Below, one piece after another: positions 1-11,433 of a DNA stretch of 64,000 nt (the stretch's first letter is position 1; the number at the start of each line of letters is the position of its first letter). The DNA is from Raphanus sativus. Its lineage: Eukaryota > Streptophyta > Magnoliopsida > Brassicales > Brassicaceae. The position numbers were made by a program, and so were the translations under genes. The DNA lies in assembly GCF_000801105.2 (NCBI RefSeq), contig NC_079517.1:1488001-1552000 (forward strand), read 5' to 3'. The notes under the pieces were generated by a model. That model had not been told where the DNA came from. It saw only the letters and a program-made list of their open reading frames with translations, and searched no databases.

Positions 1-1291
1 AAGTATATGTTGTTCTTTTCTATTATGGGAGGATTAAGTGGGTCCTGCAAGAGAAGGATCTCTTTGAGCCTTTAGCTTCACACAACAAGACTTCTGCTGG
101 AACTCATATGCTTGCAAGTCACCATTACTCCCACCGAGTTATTGACTCACTAATTATATTTAACTAAAGATTAGGTTTCATTACTCTTGCGTACGTTAAC
201 GCTTTTAGCACCAATAGAAGGCAATAATTCGTGACTTATCTAAAACACAACAAGTACAAATCTTCAACCATTTTTGACTTCACGATAGATACTCTTCTTT
301 CTTTTTTCAATTACCCAAAGTAGAGTTCAAACAAACAAACCAGAAAAGGGAAAAATAATTGTCAAATTATAGTTTCTTTTTGCTACATGAATGTATGCAT
401 ATATCCCAATCAACTGATAGACTAATAATGTTATGTTACAAAAAAGACTAATAATGTTTTACTAAGACTAATAATGTTAATAGTGTAGATTTTTATTATG
501 CTTTCTAGATTTCAAAATCTATGTTTACACTAGACGCAAATGTGCAAGATAACTACTTTACCAAACATTTTTTTCTAGAAATCCTAGACGCAAATGCAAA
601 GCAAACATAATCTACTACACGAACAAGCATGGATTTTCTTAGCATAAAGACGGAAAATAAAGCATGTAATTATTGATGCAAGGACAATAACTGATCATAT
701 TACATTCTAAAAATAGTACAACGTTAATGAAATGCTGTTTTCTTTTTGCTCATGGAAGGTACGTACAAAAGATAAGTCAAGCAACATATAACCATAAGAT
801 CAGCAATCTTTGATCTTTTAATATACTGTAATATGGAAAAAAAAAGAAAAGAAGTTTTAAAAAGGTAAAGAAAAAGGATGTAAAAAGATGCATTAAGGTA
901 TTAACAATAACAGTAAGGGAAATAAGATGTTATGAAAGTGTTATTTGGTTGTTAAAATGTAACTTTTGGTCATATATAAATTTGCTGGGGTGAAGCATAT
1001 ACAACAATTATGTTGAAGTTATACTTTCTTGCACATTTCCTCTTGCGTTATTAAGCTTATTTGCAACCTTTGTCTCTACTCTTTTTGCTTAATTTGCTTC
1101 CACCTCTCTGTATATATACATGAAAAATGTAAAACCACACTTTCCACATTTCTCTGCATCATCAACAACTCCTCAAGTCATTACTATTCCAAAAAGACAG
1201 AGAAATAAAGAAAGAAAGAAAAAGATAACTTTCCCATTGGTGATTTGAGTACCTAGGAAACGAGTAAAAAAAAACAAAGAAAAGATTTATA
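1..1291 (+). promoter_or_regulatory. Upstream region and 5' leader of the ARM-repeat gene
   Basis: No gene is visible in this AT-rich stretch. A TATA-like run (tatatata) lies at 1111-1118 and is followed by a leader of about 150 bases rich in A and AG, which fits a core promoter for the gene starting at 1292. Short ATG-rich repeats of the type actaataatgtt occur three times between 421 and 480. Nothing else is supported. Confidence 0.5.
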
Positions 1292-4125
1292 ATGAATTCA
1301 AGGAAGTTTGAAGAAGATGAAGAAGATCGAAGCATCCGTTTGCAGGTTTGTTTGTCATATTGTTTTCTTACGTAAACTTTGTATATTTTACTGTAATATT
1401 GATTAACCGAACATTAGTATTGTCGTTATATGTGTTCTTCTTATTTATGTAGATTTCTATCAATAAAATATCAGTTTAAGTTACTATTTTAACTTATGTG
1501 ACAATATAGGTGTCGGAGCTACATAAGCTGGAGGAAGCCAGAGGCTCAAACGACACCGTATTCGATCTAATAACCAGCATCGAGAAAGGAGAGAGCGGCG
1601 AAACCGCAGACGCGGCCTCCGTCTCCTCCGCGTTTCGCAGAAACTCACCAACGACCCCCGCCACCGCCGCTCCGGAGAAGAAGCTAACGCTGTTCGCCCT
1701 AAAGCTCGCAATCCTCGAGAAAACCGCCACCGGGATCGGAACCCTAGGGTTCATCTGGGCCACGGTGGTCCTCCTCGGCGGCTTCGCGATCACCCTCGAC
1801 GGCTCGGACTTCTGGTTCATCACCATCATCCTTCTGATCGAAGGCGCCAGGATCTTCAGCAGGAGCCACGAGCTCGAGTGGCAGCACCAGGCCACGTGGA
1901 CCGTCGCCGGCGTCGGTATCAGCAGCTTTCGCGCCCTCCGATCGACCTCGGCGTCGCTTCTCAGATGCCTCCGAATCAGATCTCGAGAAACGACGGTTAC
2001 AAGAGACTGCGAATCCGCCACGTGGATTAAAAAGAACTCAGACGCGCACGTGCAGCAGCACGTGCCTCCTCTCCTTCCGTACGGGAGATGGTTCTTCTTC
2101 TCCAGCACCGTCAGCCGGCTCCTCTACTGGCTCCAGCTTCTCTCCGCGACGGCTTGCGTGGCCCTGTCGTCTTACAAGCTCGTGAGGCACAACTACGGAG
2201 ATGTCCACAAGGGAGATACGGATAAGAGGAACAGACAGTCGGCTCTCAACATATTCTACTCGCTCGCCTTGGCCGAGGCGCTGCTGTTTCTCGCTGAGAA
2301 AGCTTATTGGGAGTGGAGAGTCAGTGTTTGTGGTTTGCTTGAGAATGTGACGAGAGAGTGTGGGTTTGCTGGGGCTACCGGTTTGGTTTCGATCAAGAGG
2401 TTTTTCTATGATTCTTACTCGAAATGTGTTAATGGGAGTATCTTTGATGGGTTGAAGATGGATATTGTGAGCTTTGGTATGGAGCTTTTGGGATCCAACT
2501 CGTCTGATGAGCAGCTTATTGGGGTTAGGATTCTTAGACAGTTTGCTGTTAGTGAACGGTACTCGGAGGAGACGCTTGAGAAGATCGGAATCAACTTCCC
2601 TGTTGTTGAAAGGTTTGGTCTTTGTGATGAATTGTGTGTTAAGTGATTGACATTTGTTGCTGTTAACTTTGTTTGTTGTTGTTGTTACTAGGTTGGTGGA
2701 GATGCTGAATTGGAAAGATCTGCAGGAGGAGGAGATTAGGAGATCAGCTGCTGAGATACTATCGAAGCTCGCTGGGAAAAAGCAGAACTCTTTGAGAGTC
2801 GCTGGGATCTCTGGTGCGATGGAATCGATTTCTTCGTTGTTAGAGAGCACGAGATCATCAGGTGAAGCTCCTGATGAGATTGGGGAGAAGAAAGTGTTCC
2901 ATGAGCATGATCTACACTATGATTTCTGTAGATTCAACAATTTGGGACTCTTGATTCTGAAGAAGTTAGCTAAAGATCATGATAACTGTGGGAAGCTAGG
3001 CAACACGAGGGGTCTTCTCCCGAAGATCATTGATTTCACGCACGTGGACCAAGTTTTATTGTGGGAGGAGAACGCAGACGTTGCTAGGTCACAGGTTCTG
3101 ACGTTGAAACGGTCGCTGCAGCTGGTGAAAATATTGGCCAGCACGACGGGGAACACAGGGAAGTGTCTCAGGAGGGAGATCTCGGAGATCGTTTTCACGG
3201 TGAGCAACGTGAGGGATGTGCTGAGACACGGAGGGAGATACCCGAAGCTGCAGAAGCTCGGGATAGGGATACTGACCAACCTTGCGCTTGACACGGAAGC
3301 TAGGGAGAGAATCGGTGGAACGGGTGGTGTTCTGAAAGAGCTGTTCAACATTTTCTTTAAAACACACGGAGACGATGGGAATCAGGGGTGTGTGAGGATC
3401 GCTGCAGGAGAGGCGATAGCGATGCTCGTGTTGGAGAGCAGAGGCAACTGCCTCCATGCTCTTAGGCTTGGAGTGATGGGAAGACTCGTGGAAGCACTTG
3501 AAGTTCCTTTGATCCGTGTCAACGCTGCAAGAGTGTTGAGAAACTTGTGCTTATACTCTGGAGATGAATGCTTTCATGACCTCAAGCTCGTCAAAGCAGC
3601 AGCACCTACGGTTAGTAACTCTGATATATACAATTATATTACAACTTTAGCTATATTGAGTAACAAATCCGGAAACTGTTTTCATTTTTGTTGCAGGTGT
3701 TGAAGTCAATCACATCAGAAGACAACAAACTACAGGAAGTGATGGTGGGATTAGCTGCACAAGTGTTTAGATTCATGAGTCCAGAAGACTCGAGCTATGT
3801 ATTCGTGGATTCAGGGATAAGGAGGCGGGAACTGGCCTACTCGTTGGTCTCGATTCTGAGAAAACACGACAAACCGGCAATTAAGGTTCCAAGGATCAGG
3901 AGATTCACGATCGAGCTGGCGGTTTGGATGATGGAAGATGACGTGGACAATAACGTAGTGGTGTTCAGAGAGTTGGGTCTGGAGAAGGAGCTTGAGAAGG
4001 TTCTGGAAACTACGGCCGAGCTTGAGAACTTCGATGTTTTCTCCGGTACTGTTGGAGTGAGCCGTCATAGCAGAACGGTCCATTCGCTAGCTGAGCTAGC
4101 CTTGAAAATTCTTGAGGATAACTGA
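1292..4125 (+). CDS. ARM-repeat membrane protein (AT5G18980-like), 4 exons
   Basis: Exons are 1292-1345, 1510-2612, 2692-3610 and 3697-4125, all with GT-AG borders, joining to 834 residues. The short first exon encodes an acidic start (MNSRKFEEDEED) and supplies the only good ATG, because the large second exon opens with GTG straight after an acceptor. Two pairs of hydrophobic segments are visible in the first 300 residues (around FIWATVVLLGGFAITL, FWFITIILLIEGARIF, LLYWLQLLSATACVAL and FYSLALAEALLFLAEKAYW). The rest is leucine-rich helical repeat, for example the segment with LGLLILKKLAKDHDNCGKLG, typical of armadillo repeats. The family is a plant-specific set of membrane-anchored ARM proteins of unknown biochemical role. 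Exon 2 is clearly more GC-rich than its surroundings. Length and neighbour order match recalled AT5G18980. Function is not assigned. Confidence 0.93.
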
Positions 4126-4555
4126 ACCATATAACAATCATCCTGCAAAAAATATATATTTTATCTCTGCATTAGGGCTTTTAGTATGACTCGATTGTTT
4201 TGCAAGAACAAATAAAAATGTACAGATGTGATGGTTATGCAAATACAATACATTATTTAATTTTATTGATTTGAAGTTGTGCTATTCTTTTCTTCTTCTG
4301 CTGTGCAGAAAGACAGCAATAAACTAGGTATATATGATTCTTTGGCCAAATTGAAGGACAAAGTAAAGAATTAAAAAAAAACATTGCTTGTAGGTCAAGC
4401 AACTTTGATTCATGTGAACTGGATAAATATATATACAGACAATACAGAGACGTTGTGATCATCCCGAGACAGAAACAGAGAAAAAGGACATTGTCTGGTT
4501 TTCTTACAAGCCCTGTCGGAAAACACAGAGAATATTTTCTTATAGGCAAAGCAAC
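4126..4555. other. Intergenic spacer: 3' UTR and AWPM-19 promoter
   Basis: This 430-base AT-rich spacer lies between two head-to-tail genes. It should hold the 3' UTR of the ARM-repeat gene. A TATA-like stretch (aaatatatataca) near 4425-4438 would serve the gene starting at 4556. No other feature seen. Confidence 0.4.
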
Positions 4556-5307
4556 ATGGCTTCAGGAGGATCAAAGTCGGCAGCTTTCATGCTTCTGCTG
4601 CTGAATCTTGGTCTCTACTTTGTCGTCACCATCATCGCTGCCTGGGCTGTTAATCACGGCATCGAGAGAGCTCGAGAGTCTGGTAATCTTAAAAAAAAAA
4701 CGACTAAACATATCGAAAATTTCTTCATTATTCAACCATTTTTGTGGTTCTTGCAGCGTCGGTGCTGTCTCTCCCGGCGAAGATCTTCCCGATATATTTC
4801 CCGGTGGGGAACATGGCAACTGGCTTTTTCGTAATATTCTCGTTGATCGCTGGTGTTGTCGGAATGGCGACGTCACTCACCGGAATCATGAACGTTCTTC
4901 AGTGGGACTCTCCGAATCTCCATTCCGCCGCTGCTTCCTCTCTCATCTCCTGGTCTCTCACTCTCCTCGCCATGGGGTAAATAAAAAAGCTCACAATCAA
5001 ACCGGGTTTTAAGCAAGTTCAAATTAATAAACAAATATTTAACCGGTTTGGTTCTGGTGCAGATTGGCTTGTAAAGAAATCAACATAGGCTGGACCGAAG
5101 CTAATCTAGTGAGTCTTTGTTTTGTCTGTTTAGTTTAAAAAATCTACGAATTGTCATGATAATAAAATTTGTTTTCTCGGTGTTCAGAGAACTCTTGAAG
5201 TGCTGATGATAATAGTGAGTGGAACTCAGTTGTTGTGCACTGGAGCTATTCACGTCGGAGTTGGAGAAACAGTCGACGGAGCAAGACCTCATGTCGGAAG
5301 AGCTTGA
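4556..5307 (+). CDS. AWPM-19-like membrane protein, 4 exons
   Basis: Exons are 4556-4682, 4757-4976, 5063-5108 and 5188-5307, giving 170 residues, the usual size of the AWPM-19/PM19 family. Four hydrophobic segments are visible: MLLLLNLGLYFVVTIIAAW near the start, GFFVIFSLIAGVVGMATSL, the SLISWSLTLLAM segment, and one around VLMIIVSGTQLLCTGAIHV. The family signature region (FPVGNMATGFF, then NVLQWDSP) is present. Family members are plasma-membrane proteins linked to abscisic acid and desiccation; a rice member, OsPM1, has been reported to transport abscisic acid. Transport by this copy is inference. All introns are short with GT-AG borders and the frame is intact. Position and sequence match recalled AT5G18970. 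Confidence 0.93.
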
Positions 5308-6016
5308 GTTTCTTTATGGTTTGAGAGACAATGGTTTGGGTTTTCTTTTTCTTCTTCTCTAAAATCGGTTTACACACAAACCGAAAGTTTGAGATTGTGT
5401 AATTTGTGTGTTGTGTGTTTATTTATTATGTTTTCTCGTCTAATTTGTATTCATTTATTTTTGTTTTATACCATGATTGTTGTATACGGCACTATCTGAA
5501 ACTAATGTAAGGACGACTGGTTAATACAACTAGTGAATGTCAAGAACAAAATAACATTATATATTAGATCTATGCCTTCTTCTACTATCAAAACCATTCT
5601 CTAAAATCAAACAAAGAGAAGATTCCAAATCTAAGCACACTCTCTCATCTAACTCGAAGGGGGTAAAAAGACACAACAGTCTTTCACCATAAATTACCTC
5701 TTCATTCCCGTTGAAACGAATCGGCAGCAAAGCACAAAGCTTTTTCACCCATTCTCCTTTCTTTCTTTTTCTTTTAATCTGCGAGTCAATTTGACATTTT
5801 TTTTAACTAAAAGACCCAATGTCGTTATTACAGTATCCATGACCTTTGGTGATGTCATGTAATAAAAAACTTTATTATTCTTCTTCTAAAGCCAAAGAAA
5901 ATAAAAAAGAAAGTTAAAACCTTTTTTTTCATGAAGAAGATCGAAATCAAATTGGGGATCACCATCAAACTCTAGGGTTCCGGCGAAAGCACTCTCCTTT
6001 TTTTTTAATCATCATC
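5308..6016. other. Spacer between AWPM-19 and PPR genes
   Basis: AT-rich spacer of about 700 bases. The first part is probably the 3' UTR of the AWPM-19 gene. The last 100 bases, pyrimidine-rich and ending in an ATC run before the ATG at 6017, look like the PPR 5' leader. Short open frames here have no coding character. Confidence 0.4.
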
Positions 6017-7537
6017 ATGAGTAGAGGAGGTCAGTCGTATTTCATCACTCTCCTCAGAAACCCATCTCGTCAGAACAACCACTCCAACACCCAGATACGT
6101 ACTCTAACCCTCGACCCTTCACGCGGTGGTAGTACTAGTACTGAACCCACCAAGTCCGATGAGCATCACCACCATTACACGGAGATGGCTAAAACCGTCT
6201 CCACCATCATCAGAGAGAGACGCAGATGGCAGCAGACTCTCGTATCTGATTTCCCTTCCTTCAATTTCGCAGATCCTCTCTTTCTCCGACAAATGTTGAC
6301 ATTACACAACAACAACAACAAGAGCAACAGCAACGTTATGTTCTCTCTGTGGTTCTTCCGATGGCTCTGCTCCACCTTCGATTACAAACCTGATCCCGTT
6401 TCGTTAAACCTCCTCTTCGGTGCTCTCTTGGATGCTAAAGCCGTTAAAGCCGCGAAAAGCTTTCTCGAAACCAATGGCTTTAAGTTTAGCCCCGAGGCAG
6501 CGTTGTTGGATCGTTACGTTAAGTGTCTCTGCGAAGATGGGTTGTTGGTTGATGAAGGAATCAGAGTGTATACTCTGCTGAAAGAGAGTGGAGGAACCGT
6601 TCCTTCGGTTGCAACTTGCAATGCTGTTTTGCTAGGTTGCTTGAAAGTTAGGAAACTAGATCTCTTCTGGGAGCTTCACAAGGAGATGAAAGAGTCAGAG
6701 CTTGATCTAGAGAGGAGTCAGTGTTTGATTCAAGCTTTGTGTGATGGTGGAGAGGTTTCAGAAGGGTATGAGCTGCTCAAGAAGGTTCTGAGACAAGGGC
6801 TTGATCCAGGACATGGTGTGTATACTAAACTGATATCTGGCTTCTGTGAGATTGGGAACTACGCTTGTATGTCGGAGATTCTCCACACGATGATCGCCTG
6901 GAACCATCTCCCGAGCATTTACACCTACCAGGAGATCATCAAGGGGCTGTGCAAGAACCAGAAGCAGCGGGAGGCGTTTTGTGTGTTTAATAGTCTCAAA
7001 GAGAGAGGCTATGCGCCTGACAGGGTCGTGTACACCACGATGATCCACGGTTTATGCGAGATGGGGTGGTTCGGGAGCGCGAGGAAGCTTTGGTTTGAGA
7101 TGATAGAGAAAGGGATGCGGCCCAACGAGTTCACTTACAATGTGATGATACACGCGCACTTGAAAAGAGGGGAAGTTGTGCTGGCGAGGGAGCTCTACGG
7201 GGAGATGCTTAGAGACGGGTTTGGAGAGACGACGGTGAGCTGTAATACGATGATCACGGGGTTCTGCTCTTACGGGAGAGCGGACCAGGCGTTGGAGGTT
7301 TTCAAGAGAATGTCTGAGACAGGGGTTAGACCGGATGCGATCACTTATAACGCTTTGGTTCAAGGGTTTTGCAAGGAGAATAAGGTTGAGAAAGGGATTG
7401 GTATGTTCAAGGAGCTCAAGGCTTTAGGTATGAAGCCTTCTGATAGGACTTATGCTGCACTTCGAAAGATGAGAGACCTGAAAATGTCTGATTCTTCTGT
7501 TGCAGCTTCCTTAAATGAGATTCTTGAGGCTGTCTGA
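6017..7537 (+). CDS. P-class pentatricopeptide repeat protein (AT5G18950-like), intronless
   Basis: One uninterrupted frame of 506 residues, as is usual for plant PPR genes. The first 60 residues are Ser/Thr/Arg-rich with few acids, consistent with an organelle presequence, probably mitochondrial (inference). From about residue 130 to the end, 35-residue repeats follow one another. Clear units carry PSIYTYQEIIKGLCKNQ, PDRVVYTTMIHGLCEMG, PNEFTYNVMIHAHLKRG and PDAITYNALVQGFCKEN. No E, DYW or SMR tail is seen, so it is a P-class protein expected to bind organelle RNA. Target unknown. The poly-Asn stretch near residue 95 (NNNNKSNSN) is a low-complexity insertion. Length is slightly above the Arabidopsis relative as I recall it. 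Confidence 0.93.
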   Translation: MSRGGQSYFITLLRNPSRQNNHSNTQIRTLTLDPSRGGSTSTEPTKSDEHHHHYTEMAKTVSTIIRERRRWQQTLVSDFPSFNFADPLFLRQMLTLHNNNNKSNSNVMFSLWFFRWLCSTFDYKPDPVSLNLLFGALLDAKAVKAAKSFLETNGFKFSPEAALLDRYVKCLCEDGLLVDEGIRVYTLLKESGGTVPSVATCNAVLLGCLKVRKLDLFWELHKEMKESELDLERSQCLIQALCDGGEVSEGYELLKKVLRQGLDPGHGVYTKLISGFCEIGNYACMSEILHTMIAWNHLPSIYTYQEIIKGLCKNQKQREAFCVFNSLKERGYAPDRVVYTTMIHGLCEMGWFGSARKLWFEMIEKGMRPNEFTYNVMIHAHLKRGEVVLARELYGEMLRDGFGETTVSCNTMITGFCSYGRADQALEVFKRMSETGVRPDAITYNALVQGFCKENKVEKGIGMFKELKALGMKPSDRTYAALRKMRDLKMSDSSVAASLNEILEAV

Positions 7538-7973
7538 GAGTATGATGATCCACAAAACTGTAACATTAGGTTGATTCATCAACAAAAAGTCATTTCATCT
7601 TTGTTGTTGCAGATCTGTATTCTTTTTTTTGGTTCTCACTTGGGAAATAAAACAAAAAAGGGGCTTCACTGAAAGAACTCTTCATTTCAGATATTACATA
7701 CAAAAAGCACAAATATTATTCATACCCAAATTTAAAGGCAACAAAGTATTTATGGTCTTTTAACAAGAGTCAAGTCTGTATCAGAGCAGCTCAGCGATTT
7801 GTCACAGAGAATCAAAAGTTACATTACTACATGTGTACTAGGAAAACAAGCAGTTTCATACACAGTTTCTGAAACTTCTGATACAGAGTATCACCCCGTA
7901 ACCTGTTTTACAAGACTCAGGGAATCACCGTGGAAGGGGGGAGGAAGATAATAGGAGGAGGCAAAAGAATGTA
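7538..7973. other. Convergent 3' UTR region of PPR and Mo25 genes
   Basis: The PPR gene (+) and Mo25 gene (-) converge on these 436 bases. The stretch is AT-rich with no open frame of note. It probably holds both 3' UTRs and poly(A) sites, so the transcripts may overlap tail to tail. Confidence 0.5.
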
Positions 7974-9962
7974 TCAAAGTTCAAGGTTTTTGAGGCGAGA
8001 CATTTTCTGAATCTCCTCGATGATTAGCTCCTTCTCCTCCTCGAATTGATCATCTTCAGAACCTAAAAAATAAGACTTTTTTTTAAAATGAGATGGAATA
8101 AGTCTTAGTTTTAGAGTGTGTAGTAATGTCTCAACAAAATCAGTAACTGACCTTTACCAGGGGACAAGTTGTGAAGAAGTTCAAGCAACTTCTCGTGGTT
8201 TCTTGCCAAAATGATCTTCACTTCTTGTGGCTTATTAGGATTCGCAACAAAGATCTGTAAGCCCGCACAAATTAGTGCCGGTTCAACAGATATAAGAAAG
8301 GCTGAGATTTAAACAAAGTGAGACAATGTTACCTTGAATATATGAAAGGCTGAGATTTGAATATTCTTGCTCGAGTCCTACTCAAATGGACATTAACACC
8401 ATTACATGAGATGAGTTTGTGACAAAATTAACATAAAAGATGAAGCCACAAAATCATTGCTAACCTTGAGAAGTGTCATAATCACTTTCATATAACGAAC
8501 TTCTAAGATGAATTTCTTCATTATGTGGGAGTTTGGAGGCTCCAATAAGAAATCCGAGAGAAGCTATAAATCAAACCATGAATAGTTTCATTTGTTAACA
8601 AACATAATAATAAGAGATGAAACGTGGCACCAGAAAAAAAGGAGCAATGAGTTATAGCAAACAAAACCTTCAATGATTGCCTTCTCGTCACATAGTTTGA
8701 TGATGTCAAAAGACTTTCGTATATTTCAAAGAACTGAAACAAAGGAGAAGACATGTTCATAATGTTTTCATTAAATGATTTATAACCGAGAAATGTTTCT
8801 TGAAAAAGATGGTTGGGGGCAAACCTCAGGGTAATGAGAGGTGAGAAACTCAGAGACGACGGTGTCATGTTTAGTGAGAAGATCCTGCAAAGAGAAGTAA
8901 CAAAGTGTGTTGAGAATAAAGAAGCAACAGAGTCTTAAGTCAATAGAGAGAGAGAAAAGTCACCTTGAATGTTGAAAATGCATCAGAAGCAACATCAAAG
9001 TTTGGCAATTCCACAAATTTGAAGAATAACTCAAAGCAAGCAGACTCTAGAATATACCTGAAAAGTCACTACAACAAATTTTAAACGAGTGAAAAAGAAA
9101 AAAAGAAAAAAAGATTGACCTACTGCAACTCAATAAAACAGCTTTGGAATCACATCAAAGACCTTAAAAAGATTGACTTACTTAGCAAGACTTGGGAATT
9201 TAATGCATTCCCTAAGCATACTTCCACAATGCAGAGCAATCTCCTTGTTGTCATAGCTGCCTCATTAAAAGAGAGTGAAAATTATCGGTATTGACTCAAA
9301 GATGTAAAGGAAAAGAAAAAAAGTTCAAATATTTTTACCATACAACCAAACAGTCAAGCAACTCAAAATGTTCTTCAAAGTACTGCACAAAGCAATAAGC
9401 CTCCCCAACTTTTTGCTTCAACAAGATAGACCAGCAATGCAGTAAATCTTTTCTTGTCTGCAACATAGCAAATTATTTCAATTAAACACAAACACACAAC
9501 AAAACAAAGGAATAAGCAGATTGAAAACCTCTCTCCTGTTTACTTACTTCCCATCCCAAAATGTGTAGCTTATGGATAACAAGAGAGACAACATCTTCTT
9601 TGCAAAACTCTAATGCTAACTGTACAGCTTGATCAGCATTTGGCTCTGCCTCACCCTCTCCCGAAAGCATTCCTCTCAGAGATGAAAAATTCTTCTCTAC
9701 TTCTTCCAAAGCCTAAACAAATAAAAAAGCACAATTCTCAATTACAGTAAAGCAATCTCGACCTCACATCCAACAAAGAGTAGAGAATCTAAAATTGAAC
9801 AGTTAGTTGTAAGGGGGGCATAAAGGTGAAAACTTTAACCTTCTCGAGGGCTTTAACTTCGACGACGGTTTTGGTGTCGAGAGCCAAGAGGCTGTCTCTG
9901 ATCGCCTTAACGACCTCTTGAGGCGTCTTAGGCCTTGATGGCTTGAAGAAGGAGAACGACAT
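7974..9962 (-). CDS. Mo25-like scaffold protein (AT5G18940-like), 11 exons
   Basis: Exons on the minus strand, first to last: 9840-9962, 9548-9712, 9339-9457, 9182-9256, 8964-9057, 8825-8884, 8668-8733, 8465-8563, 8333-8377, 8152-8254 and 7974-8062. They join in frame to 345 residues, the normal Mo25/CAB39 length. The start MSFSFFKPSRPKTP is typical of plant members. Diagnostic stretches include HCWSILLKQKVGEAYCF, LVVCYDNKEIALHCG followed by MLRECIKFPSLAKYIL, and FVANPNKPQEVKIILARNH. Mo25 proteins are helical-repeat scaffolds that bind and activate STE20/germinal-centre kinases; in plants the partners are less well defined. All introns are GT-AG and no damage is seen. Two GGCCCA boxes lie about 360 bases upstream of the start codon (10321-10336). 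Confidence 0.95.
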
Positions 9963-10320
9963 GATGAGAGAATATCAGATTCGGGTTCCTTGTTGAGATT
10001 CTGAGCTCACCGATGATGAGATCGGAAACTCATTCAATTGCGCCTACGAGAAAAAAGGTTTTTTTTTTTTTGCTTCTTCTCTTCTCTTCTCTTCTTCTTC
10101 CTCCTCCTCTCCCCTCTCGCTTCGAAGCTAGATGGTCAAATCAAATCATGCACATGTTTTTTTTTTCTTTTTCTAATCACGATGTTAAGGCAAAACAAAC
10201 TTCTGTTTAGTTTTTTTTTTACACTATTCAACACACTGTAATGGATTTTTAAAAAGTAATTAATGCACGGCTTTTTTTAACTCGTGGTTTTTTTTGTCTC
10301 ATCTTGATCCATTACTTGTT

Positions 10321-10336
10321 GGCCCAACAAGGCCCA
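10321..10336 (-). promoter_or_regulatory. Paired site II-type boxes upstream of Mo25
   Basis: Two GGCCCA hexamers (10321-10326 and 10331-10336) read TGGGCC on the Mo25 strand. Paired TGGGCC/T boxes are bound by TCP factors and are common in promoters of plant growth and housekeeping genes. They lie about 360 bases upstream of the Mo25 start codon. Function here is inferred from position. Confidence 0.4.
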
Positions 10337-11433
10337 ATTAACGTTTTCATAGTTCTCTTTTTCAGTTGAAAGAGATAATAAAGTGGTTTGCAGTTTCAAA
10401 GTAGATATTGACGAATATACACGTCAGATATCACATATCACCAATACAAATGGTAATACACATGTCGCAGGCAAGCTTCTTATTAATTTATTCCTCAAGA
10501 ACAAATAATCCAATATAGGGTTACAACATCTAGATAGACTATATGCTTATGATTTGTCTACTAGATAGTTAAAAATGAAACCCTAAAACCCAAACATATG
10601 TTATGATTGCATAGGAGTTGCAGGGGCTTTTGGTTTGGAGACACTGTCATATCAATGTGCCTTCTCCCTATCAAACTCTTCATATCCCCTGCAACATCAT
10701 CATCATATACAGCTTCCTCTTGTTTCCTCCCCCAAAAAAATAGATTTTTGATATGTTCATTTAGAGTAACTTAGTTATATGAAAATGGATAGTTTTAACA
10801 AGGTTTCTTATAGATATTAATTAATCTTATTTTTCGTTAATAGGATTTTTTAAATGTGTGTGTTTCAGTAACATAATTGCCTCTTCATTTTAGTGTTTCT
10901 GTGTATGTTTATTTTTTTATTTTAGTGAGAGACTGAAATCTTTTCAAGAAAAATTAATATCTTAAACTAGGTATACTGCATATCTATAGTAAACGTTAGT
11001 GTGCTTTTCTGACTTTCTCAACAGTAATTAGAGTAACTATAAAGTAACAACATTTTACCTGATTGGTAGAACTTTAGCTGAATTTAAACTTTAAATCTGG
11101 AGTAAAACATTACTCTAAAACAACCATCCAATCACACCCGTTATTTAATAAACTACAAAACAAATAATAAAGTTTTTTTCCGATTATTTATTGTTTTTCA
11201 AAATTGCAGGTATGAGTCGACACTCACATGACATTTTGATTGCCGTTAGCCCATTACTATAGGAGCTTAGTAGGTTAATCATCAACCATGTATGTACTAG
11301 TTAGATTAGACATAAAGGAGATTATATAAGCAAGTATGAATAAGCCCACAAGCAAAAGGTAGGAATGGATGAATATTCCATAGCATTGCACACACAAAAA
11401 GTAATTATGAGGGATACATGCATAGGGTTATAA
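10337..11433. other. Intergenic region left of the Helitron
   Basis: AT-rich DNA without a supported gene. A ten-base inverted repeat (GTTGCAGGGG near 10617, CCCCTGCAAC near 10685) bounds a short GC-richer patch. On the minus strand that patch follows an acceptor-like sequence and stays open for about 45 codons. It may be an exon remnant, but I do not recognise it. Confidence 0.3.

Noticed and set aside
1494..2850. Long minus-strand frames opposite the ARM-repeat gene (up to 270 codons)
   Set aside because: They are shadows of a GC-rich coding exon and one crosses an intron of the real gene; no domain is visible.
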